A stretch of DNA of 21,913 bases from Candidatus Poribacteria bacterium (GTDB lineage Bacteria; Poribacteria; WGA-4E; WGA-3G). The first letter of the stretch is position 1. Every line of letters begins with the position of its first letter. The notes below the pieces were generated by a model. The model was not told the DNA's origin, ran no database searches, and saw only the letters and a list, made by a program, of their open reading frames with translations. The translations under genes were made by a program, and so were the position numbers. Below, piece by piece: positions 16,172 through 21,913 of this stretch. Location: NCBI GenBank assembly GCA_028818995.1, contig JAPPMR010000258.1, positions 1 through 21,913 on the forward strand. Direction: 5' to 3'.

Positions 16172-16402
16172 ATTTCGGTAATTTCTTTAGTCCCATAGGG
16201 ACGATATGTTTATAGAAAAACGTTGAACAACTTCTCTTTAGTCCCGTAGGGACGATATGTAAAAATATGTCGTTGGCGGACACATATCGTCCCTACGGGA
16301 CTAAGGGGATGAGGTCGTCCGCGCTGCTATAAACATATCGTTCCTACGGAACTCAAGATCCCTTAAAATGTTCCGAATATGCATAATGAAAAATTACCGA
16401 AT
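16172..16402. mobile_element. MITE-like element, TIR class d, carrying P5
   Basis: 231 bp with ends ATTTCGGTAATTT (16172-16184) and AAATTACCGAAT (16391-16402), inverted. The interior holds inverted copies of TAGTCCCGTAGGGACGATAT and TATGTTTATAG (module P5), the same module as at 10078-10251. Its neighbour at 16412 has the same ends but a different interior. Confidence 0.65.
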
Positions 16403-16411
16403 TAATAAATT

Positions 16412-16492
16412 AATTCGGTAATTTTCCGTCTGCACAAGGCAGCTGTCCACCGCTGCTGGCGAGGTTTCCTAACCTCGCCAAATTACCGAATT
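16412..16492. mobile_element. MITE-like element, TIR class d, carrying a P2-like hairpin
   Basis: 81 bp with perfect 13-base inverted ends (AATTCGGTAATTT and AAATTACCGAATT). Inside, 16458-16479, is the hairpin GGCGAGGTT-TCCT-AACCTCGCC, which shares GGTTTCCTAACC with the class-a element at 14538. It lies 9 bases from the preceding class-d element. Confidence 0.7.
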
Positions 16493-16619
16493 ATTTTCTT
16501 AAACTTCATACAGTTTGCGCTACGGAATCTTGCGAAAAATGAGTCATTCTCTATAAAAAACGGCGTTTGGAGGTCTAAAATCTTATAGGTAGCAATTTGA
16601 GTTACTTTGATAAAAAACG

Positions 16620-16655
16620 AACCCCACAAGAATTTATGCAAATTCTTGTGGGGTT
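16620..16655. terminator. Bidirectional terminator between convergent genes
   Basis: A perfect 16-base stem (16620-16635 with 16640-16655) and a 4-base loop. It is followed by TTTTGTTG-type runs on the plus strand and by a T6 run on the minus strand. It can serve the plus-strand GspC-like gene 2 and the minus-strand PhyH gene that stops at 16701. The arm AACCCCACAAG matches the terminator after paralog 1. Confidence 0.85.
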
Positions 16656-16700
16656 TTGTTGTGTTAAAGCACTGCTCTTATCACGCGTAGACATTACAAA

Positions 16701-17519
16701 CTATGCAACGTTCGGGACATTCTCAGGCATATTTTCAAGTCGAGATAGCCAATAACCGACATCATAGGACTCATCGCCGATGAGGAATCGCCAAAGTTTT
16801 ATGCGGTTCACAATTTCAAGTCGGACATCGTTGCCATACCATCTATGATTTCGACTTAGAATGCCGCGAATACCGGGAGCATCAATGTCATCCGTATTCC
16901 AAAGTTTGAGTTGGCGGACAGTCGGGTTAAGCCGTAGTTTGTACATATAGCGGGTATCTTCGGTCAAATTCGGTTGTGCGCAGTGCCACATCCCATGATG
17001 TACAACGACAAGTGTGCCGGCGTTGCAAACTATCGGATGTTGGCTCAAGAAGTTTTGGTAGCGCGCAATGTCTGTTTCACAGACCCGTCTGAAATGGCTT
17101 CCCGGCAAAATCATTGTACCACCCATTTCGCGTGGTGTGTCGTGTGAAAAATAGAAGAACTGGATGTCAAAGTGCATCCGAATGTCAATGATCGCATCCG
17201 CGTGCCAAATCTGTCCATGTTCACTCTGTGGTCGCACGATGTGAGTCGCATGATGGTCAAACAAAGGTGCCTCACCGACAAGGCTTTCAATAATGCCTTG
17301 CACTTGAGGGAGGCGAAAAACTTTTCCAACAGCGGAATCGTCCTTCCATACATCGTCTAATACGGTGCCGCCACCACCACGAACTTGAACGCCAGACTGC
17401 ATTTCTTCATGTGCGGCTTTATTCAATTCATCGGGAATAAAATCATCAAAGCGAAGGTAACCGTCGGCTACAAAGTTCGCCATCTGTTCTGTGGTTAGGA
17501 GATACTGTTTGTCAACCAT
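16701..17519 (-). CDS. Phytanoyl-CoA dioxygenase (PhyH) family protein
   Basis: A 272-residue Fe(II)/2-oxoglutarate-dependent oxygenase. The facial triad is visible as H106-A-D108 (WHADA) and H179 in HHGMWHCAQPN; R190 (TRYMYKLR) is the likely 2-oxoglutarate-binding arginine. The middle also shows the typical GGTMILPGSH turn. Family members hydroxylate lipids, amino acids or secondary-metabolite scaffolds; the substrate here is unknown. The start overlaps the stop of the upstream 91-residue gene by one base (TAATG), so translation is probably coupled. Length is normal for bacterial members. Confidence 0.92.
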   Translation of the reverse strand: MVDKQYLLTTEQMANFVADGYLRFDDFIPDELNKAAHEEMQSGVQVRGGGGTVLDDVWKDDSAVGKVFRLPQVQGIIESLVGEAPLFDHHATHIVRPQSEHGQIWHADAIIDIRMHFDIQFFYFSHDTPREMGGTMILPGSHFRRVCETDIARYQNFLSQHPIVCNAGTLVVVHHGMWHCAQPNLTEDTRYMYKLRLNPTVRQLKLWNTDDIDAPGIRGILSRNHRWYGNDVRLEIVNRIKLWRFLIGDESYDVGYWLSRLENMPENVPNVA

Positions 17520-17794
17520 TAAATTTCCTCCAATTTCTCCAAGATATATTCAAATCTTAGATATGAAGTGTGATACTCCATGCCGGGAAAAGCAGGAAAT
17601 TGCTGTGGAAACTGAATAACCCGCCAACCGTCCCGCATTGCTTCTATAACAGAATTATAGGGCGGAGCATCGCTATCGCCAGTGGTATAACGTTTTTCGC
17701 CAGTGCCATCGTACATTGCCCATGCAACGACATGGCTATTGAGGTCTGGTGTGTGTAAATGTAAAACAAGTAGCTGCTGTCTTAATTCAGCCAT
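17519..17794 (-). CDS. Unknown small protein coupled to the PhyH gene
   Basis: 91 residues. I do not recognise a family. It shows alternating charged and aromatic segments (ELRQQLLVLHLHTPDLNSHV, VIEAMRDGWRVIQFPQQFP) and a C-terminal amphipathic helix (FEYILEKLEEI), with no signal peptide or membrane segment, so it is likely cytoplasmic. The TAATG overlap with the dioxygenase start and the coding-like composition support it as a real gene. It may be a small partner or accessory of the dioxygenase; that is inference. A purine-rich AAGGAAGG lies about 12 bases before ATG 17794, a long spacing. Confidence 0.65.
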   Translation of the reverse strand: MAELRQQLLVLHLHTPDLNSHVVAWAMYDGTGEKRYTTGDSDAPPYNSVIEAMRDGWRVIQFPQQFPAFPGMEYHTSYLRFEYILEKLEEI

Positions 17795-17940
17795 ATTAAG
17801 AGACTGCCTTCCTTGAATATAAGCAGAAATTCATGTTATATTGAGTTGTATGAGTTCTGAACTTCAAATAATGTAGACTTCAAACGCAAGTATGCATTTG
17901 TTGCACAATTTCAGATATTTTTAAACGAACTGATAGAAGT

Positions 17941-18711
17941 TTACCTTGTAGCGCTCGTTTTAATCTGGCTCCATGTCGTTACCAGTTTTCCACCCGGTTT
18001 TACGTCCAAAGCAGCGGTGATTCCTTGATCCATTAATTCTCCGATTTCCGCTTCGCTAAGGGCTCTGTCATAAAGAACAACTTCATCAATCGTGCCACTC
18101 ATCCAATAATTACCGATGTCACATCCTCCGATATAGAGGAAATTATCATGGTTATCGGGATCCGTATTTGGTGCCGTTTGTGCATCAACCTTCCCATCAA
18201 CATAAAGTATAAAATCCGGCTTTTCATAGGTTGCGACGATATGACGCCATTTGCCATCAGTAATGACAGTATTTGCATCAAACGACTTCCAACCGCCTGT
18301 TGTGAAAGAATAATGTACAACGCCTCTGTTGATATGACCGAATATTCCGTAGTTTCGTCCTGTAGGACCGCGATTTTCTTTGGAAGCAATAATTTGCCAG
18401 GGACCAGAAATTTTCGGAATATTCACCCACGCAGAAAGTGTGAAGGATTTGAGGTCAAGTGCGGCATCATCACCGACTGTTACCATGTCTGCGCCACCAA
18501 ATTCCATTGCGCCACCAAATTTCCCTTTAACCCATTTTGGATTTCCTTGTGCGACTTTTCCATCTAAGCCATTATCCGAAGAATCTAAGACAGTTTTTCC
18601 ATTGCCATCATCCATTAACCATGCACCGACTAAACCATCTGTATCAAGTGCCACAACTTGTGGCGAAATTATCAGAAGACTAAGAAATAGAAGAGATAAC
18701 ATTTTGAACAT
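17941..18711 (-). CDS. Secreted LamG (concanavalin A-like) domain protein
   Basis: 256 residues with an AAAGGAG RBS before ATG 18711. Residues 1-22 form a signal peptide ending in VVA. The rest is one LamG/ConA-like jelly roll: it opens LVGAWLMDDGNGKTVLDSS and contains GKFGGAMEFGG, FTLSAWVNI, the usual core HIVATYEKPDFILYVDGK and the closing GTIDEVVLYDRALSEAEIGE. Such modules bind glycans or proteins outside the cell. It lies 69 bases after glgC and may share its transcript. Confidence 0.9.
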   Translation of the reverse strand: MFKMLSLLFLSLLIISPQVVALDTDGLVGAWLMDDGNGKTVLDSSDNGLDGKVAQGNPKWVKGKFGGAMEFGGADMVTVGDDAALDLKSFTLSAWVNIPKISGPWQIIASKENRGPTGRNYGIFGHINRGVVHYSFTTGGWKSFDANTVITDGKWRHIVATYEKPDFILYVDGKVDAQTAPNTDPDNHDNFLYIGGCDIGNYWMSGTIDEVVLYDRALSEAEIGELMDQGITAALDVKPGGKLVTTWSQIKTSATR

Positions 18712-18780
18712 GTTGAATGCTCCTTTGCCCTGTGGCTTTATAGCAGTAGAAAATATCTTTGCCTACCTAAATGTTAGGTT

Positions 18781-20073
18781 TTAGATAACTGTATCGGGTA
18801 GAATTGTAGCGTCTTTTGGTACAATAACGATTCCGTCCCGAATATAATAGTTTTCAGCGTCATGATTGTCAAGATTTTTTGTATTTGCTATGACGGCATT
18901 ATCCCCGATTCGCGCATTTTTGTCAATAATTGCATTTTGAATTAAGCATTTTTTGCCAATCCCGACATTTGGAATCCCTGCTTTAGCGTTTTCTGTACGT
19001 ATTGTGTCCGACTCATAATAATCTGCTCCCATGAGAACAGATTGGTAAATTCGACTGGCGTTGGAGATGATACTTCGGATACCGACAATCGTTCTATCCA
19101 GTTCAGAATCGTTAATGATTGACCCTTCAGCAAGGATAGAGGAACGGACACTGCTGCTGTTCACTTTGGTGCTTGGTAAATGCCTGCGGTTTGTGTAGAT
19201 GGGTCCCTGTTCATCATAGAAATTGAATGCAGGGGATACATCGGTGAGTGCGATATTAGCAGAATAGAAGGAGTGGATTGTCCCAATATCCTCCCAGTAG
19301 CCATCAAAAAAGTAAGCAGAAACCTGACGCTTCTTAATGCTTTTCGGAATAATATGTTTACCGAAATCAACGTTTGAATCGTCTTGGAGGACTTCTTGCA
19401 GAACATCACTGTTAAAAATATAGATTCCCATAGAGGCGATATATTCTCTATCTTTGGGTTCAATTCCGCGCGAGGTAAAAACATCAGGTTTAACTCGTAA
19501 CTGCTGTAGTTCTTCCTCTGTTTGTGGCTTTTCAACAAAATCGGTGATACGCCCGTTCGCATCCGCTTGTAGGATGCCGAGTCCGCTTGTAACCTCTTTT
19601 TTCACAGGAATCACAGATACCGTTATGTCAGCATTGGTTTCGGTGTGGACTGCCAACATTTTCCGATAATCCATACGATAGAGATGATCACCTGCAAGGA
19701 TCAGAACGTGGTCGTCTGCTACACGTGGATTGAGAATATAGGGTTGATTGTGTTTGACAGCATCCGCAGTTCCCTGATACCATTCATCTCCCATTAGTGT
19801 TTGTTGCGCTGCCAAAATTTGGACGAACCCACGGCGGTAACTATCAAAACGGTATGTTTGCGCGATGTGTCTGTTCAAAGAGACAGAGTTAAACTGCGTT
19901 AAAACATAAATACGCTCCAACCCGGAATGTAGACAGTTGCTAATCGGGATGTCAACCAACCTGAATTTGCCAGCAATTGGGACGCTCGGTTTTGCTCGGT
20001 CGCGTGTTAATGGAAATAGGCGTGTACCGCGACCACCTCCAAGAATTACTGCGATCACGTTGCCGTTACTCAT
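18781..20073 (-). CDS. glgC: Glucose-1-phosphate adenylyltransferase
   Basis: 430 residues, as usual for GlgC. It makes ADP-glucose from ATP and glucose-1-phosphate, the committed step of bacterial glycogen synthesis, in the cytoplasm. The nucleotide-binding start VILGGGRGTRLFPLT is at residues 9-23, with KPSVPIAGKFRLVDIPISNC after it. FVEKP is in the middle, and the C-terminal half has left-handed beta-helix hexapeptides (IRSIISNASRIYQS, NARIGDNAVIANT). An AGGAG RBS precedes ATG 20073. The neighbouring alpha-glucan phosphorylase supports a glycogen role. Allosteric control is likely from family knowledge but is not visible here. Confidence 0.96.
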   Translation of the reverse strand: MSNGNVIAVILGGGRGTRLFPLTRDRAKPSVPIAGKFRLVDIPISNCLHSGLERIYVLTQFNSVSLNRHIAQTYRFDSYRRGFVQILAAQQTLMGDEWYQGTADAVKHNQPYILNPRVADDHVLILAGDHLYRMDYRKMLAVHTETNADITVSVIPVKKEVTSGLGILQADANGRITDFVEKPQTEEELQQLRVKPDVFTSRGIEPKDREYIASMGIYIFNSDVLQEVLQDDSNVDFGKHIIPKSIKKRQVSAYFFDGYWEDIGTIHSFYSANIALTDVSPAFNFYDEQGPIYTNRRHLPSTKVNSSSVRSSILAEGSIINDSELDRTIVGIRSIISNASRIYQSVLMGADYYESDTIRTENAKAGIPNVGIGKKCLIQNAIIDKNARIGDNAVIANTKNLDNHDAENYYIRDGIVIVPKDATILPDTVI

Positions 20074-20090
20074 AGAGTTCTCCTAATTTA

Positions 20091-20219
20091 GTTGTCGGTT
20101 ATTAGTTATCAGTTTTCGGTTAAGAGGTGCTGGAATAATTTACGCCTGTTTTGAGTATCCGATGTTTGTGAAAATTATTACATAAAAATCGCTTAACTGA
20201 TGACTGACAACTGATAATA
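20091..20219. repeat. Imperfect inverted repeat between hisB and glgC
   Basis: GTTATCAGTTTTCGGTTAAG near 20106-20125 pairs imperfectly with CTTAACTGATGACTGACAAC near 20193-20212, about 20 of 26 positions over the full arms. It looks like another short repeat unit of the window. It fills most of the 153-base gap upstream of glgC, so that gene's promoter, if separate, is inside or absent. Confidence 0.55.
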
Positions 20220-20226
20220 TTCCCTA

Positions 20227-20814
20227 CTACAAACTCCCCTTAGTGGACAGAACACCCCTGATATTTTCATCAAGACGTGTTGCAACGTGCAACGCTTTTG
20301 CGACTGCTTTAAAAATCGCTTCAATAATGTGATGTTGATTTGTGCCATACGGGACATTAATGTGTAGTGTTGTACCACTGTTGTTTACAAATCCATGAAA
20401 AAATTCTTCAGTCAATTCTATGTCAAAGTCACCGACTTTGCCGGAGTCAAGAGGCGTTTCATAATGTAGAAAGGGACGTCCACAGATATCCAGATCAACT
20501 TTCGCGAGGGATTCGTACATTGGCACAGCGAAGCTACCGAAACGTTTCATCCCTGCTTTGTCGCCTACTGCCTTTTGAATGGCTTGTCCAAGGCAGATGC
20601 CGACGTCTTCAGTTGTGTGATGTGCATCTACATGCAAATCACCCTTCGCTTCGACTTCCAAATCAAAGAATCCATGTTTTGCAAAGAGTTCCAGCATGTG
20701 ATCCAGAAATCCTATGCCAGTGTTAATATTTGAAGTTCCATCTCCGTCAAGATTAAGAGTAAGACAGATTTGGGTTTCTCTGGTTTCGCGTGTGATATCT
20801 GCTTTTCTTTCCAT
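20227..20814 (-). CDS. hisB: Imidazoleglycerol-phosphate dehydratase
   Basis: 195 residues, the monofunctional form. It converts imidazole glycerol phosphate to imidazole acetol phosphate, the sixth step of histidine synthesis. Both metal-binding motifs are present: DAHHTTED at residues 63-70, and NQHHIIE at 159-165. GIGFLDHML at 33-41 is also typical. The start ATG 20814 has no strong RBS. It is not near other his genes, and has its own promoter on the upstream side. Confidence 0.96.
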   Translation of the reverse strand: MERKADITRETRETQICLTLNLDGDGTSNINTGIGFLDHMLELFAKHGFFDLEVEAKGDLHVDAHHTTEDVGICLGQAIQKAVGDKAGMKRFGSFAVPMYESLAKVDLDICGRPFLHYETPLDSGKVGDFDIELTEEFFHGFVNNSGTTLHINVPYGTNQHHIIEAIFKAVAKALHVATRLDENIRGVLSTKGSL

Positions 20815-20887
20815 TATGTGTATGTCTTTAAATTGTTTGTTAATTCTGTTGAGTGAAAACTAACGTTACTCTGCACAAATCTATTCA

Positions 20888-20916
20888 ATTATACGCTCAA
20901 AAATGGGTTTACGCAA
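20888..20916 (-). promoter_or_regulatory. Sigma70-type promoter for hisB
   Basis: On the minus strand TTGCGT (20916-20911), a 17-base spacer and TATAAT (20893-20888). Transcription would start near 20881, about 67 bases before hisB. Downstream glgC and the LamG gene may be read from it as well. Confidence 0.65.
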
Positions 20917-20948
20917 CGGAAAATCGGGATACAAACCTACCCACAAAA

Positions 20949-21913
20949 TTATGCCCAAGTTATGAGTCCAAGTTCGTAGACAAATTGTAAATCCTCATGT
21001 GACGGCAAAACACGCAGTGTATAGCCGTGCAGACCTGTTTGGTTCAGAATAAGTGTTCCTTCAAACAGATATTTTCCACCACCGAGCTCTTCCTGATATT
21101 CCATCTGAGTGAGGCTACCGTCCTGGATTTCGCCAGTTGAATCCAACACACCGTGATATATTTGGACAGCGAGTTCATTTGGGAACAGCGCATCTGTGTG
21201 AACAACGGCTTGAATTGAAACGGATTCGCCGACAGAAAGCGCAGAGACATTTTTTGGTGATGTATCTTTTGTTTTAGGAATTCGCTCTTCAATACGCAAA
21301 TTATTCCAATGTTTGCGGATGTTTGCTTTCCAATTTGCGAGTGCTATGCCACGACGCGCGTCATCTTGATTGAGTTTTAGCCATCTTTGGTGTGCAGGAA
21401 AATAGAGACGTTCTGCATAGTCCGCAACCATCCGTTTTGTATTGAATACCGGTGCCAAGTTCTGCATCGCTGATTTCATTTTTGCAACCCATCCATAAGG
21501 AATATCATCAACAGGGTCTCTATCATAAAACAGTGGGACAACCTCATTCTCAAGTAAGTCATAAATTGCGTTTGCATGTGCTTTGTTGACGGATTTTGAA
21601 TCGTCCGCTTCAGGTGTGGCGTCAATTGTCCAACCACCCCCGAGATGATCCGCCTCCGCCCACCATCCATCAGCCATACTAAGATTTAGTGCGCCGTTTG
21701 CTGCCGCTTTCATACCACTTGTGCCGCTTGCTTCATTGGGTGGCAGCGGGGTATTGAGCCACACATCAACACCTTCAACGAGATAGCGACCAACACAGAT
21801 GTCGTAATTTTCAATAAACAGGATTTTATGTCGGAATCTTGGTTCTGTGGCAATTTTGTGAATTTTTTGAATCAGTACCTTGCCCTCATGGTCATGCGGG
21901 TGTGCTTTTCCAG
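20949..21913 (-). CDS. glgP: Alpha-glucan phosphorylase (GT35), 5' part outside window
   Basis: The C-terminal 321 codons of a protein open to the right edge; the GTG at 21764 is internal, since the frame stays coding further upstream (GKAHPHDHEGKVLIQKIHKI). It phosphorolyses alpha-1,4-glucan to glucose-1-phosphate in the cytoplasm. The motif EASGTSGMKAAANGALNLS contains the lysine that binds pyridoxal phosphate in GT35 enzymes. The SGMKAAANG form, in place of GNMKFxxNG, and the end VYELGLITWA, fit the short alpha-glucan phosphorylase subfamily. With glgC it suggests a glycogen cycle. Confidence 0.93.
   Translation of the reverse strand, partial: GKAHPHDHEGKVLIQKIHKIATEPRFRHKILFIENYDICVGRYLVEGVDVWLNTPLPPNEASGTSGMKAAANGALNLSMADGWWAEADHLGGGWTIDATPEADDSKSVNKAHANAIYDLLENEVVPLFYDRDPVDDIPYGWVAKMKSAMQNLAPVFNTKRMVADYAERLYFPAHQRWLKLNQDDARRGIALANWKANIRKHWNNLRIEERIPKTKDTSPKNVSALSVGESVSIQAVVHTDALFPNELAVQIYHGVLDSTGEIQDGSLTQMEYQEELGGGKYLFEGTLILNQTGLHGYTLRVLPSHEDLQFVYELGLITWA

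Larger units (their letters stand above)
16098..16619. repeat. Gene-free interval filled by tandem MITE-like elements
   Basis: Over 500 bases between the second GspC-like gene and its likely terminator. Most of it is the two class-d elements listed below; the remaining flanks (16098-16171 and 16493-16619) show no recognisable gene. Confidence 0.6.

Overview
The window looks like chromosomal DNA from an uncultured, AT-leaning (estimated by eye), Gram-negative-type bacterium. Supporting signs are a proton-driven RND exporter, an outer-membrane beta-barrel-like protein, a lipobox protein, and many small inverted-repeat elements between genes. The mix of phytanoyl-CoA dioxygenase-family, LamG, Gfo/Idh/MocA, fibronectin-III and propeller proteins recalls Candidatus Poribacteria and related sponge or marine lineages. 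That placement is inference from gene content, with no phylogenetic marker to confirm it.

Layout from left to right: (1) 1-3859, minus: most of a very large secreted protein of propeller-like blades and Ig-like modules, cut by the left edge. (2) 4015-8228, minus: a Gfo/Idh/MocA oxidoreductase behind a 1059-residue RND permease. (3) 8365-9082: a decayed locus with two frameshifted gene remnants and two mobile-element ends. (4) 9174-9623, minus: D-aminoacyl-tRNA deacylase (dtd). (5) 9624-10445: 0.8 kb of nested hairpin repeats with no gene. (6) 10446-13182, minus: a probable three-gene envelope operon (small secreted protein, FnIII lipoprotein, beta-barrel). (7) 13183-13588: two divergent sigma70-type promoters with a 132-bp MITE between them. 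(8) 13589-16097, plus: two tandem paralogs resembling the periplasmic part of type II secretion GspC, separated and followed by MITE-like elements. (9) 16701-17794, minus: an unknown 91-residue protein translationally coupled to a PhyH-family dioxygenase. (10) 17941-21913, minus: LamG protein, glgC, hisB and the C-terminal part of an alpha-glucan phosphorylase.

How the genes fit together: glgC (ADP-glucose synthesis) and the alpha-glucan phosphorylase (glucan breakdown) point to glycogen metabolism, with hisB between them behind its own good promoter. The 10446-13182 cluster and the GspC-like pair are envelope functions pointing in opposite directions from one control region. The RND gene has no adaptor or outer-membrane partner here.

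The most unusual signal is outside the genes. At least seven short elements fall into four terminal-inverted-repeat classes, and their internal palindromes appear to be shared between classes, as if ends and interiors were exchangeable. The second signal is the GspC-like pair: their leader and first 16 codons are nearly identical at the DNA level, while the rest of the proteins has diverged clearly.
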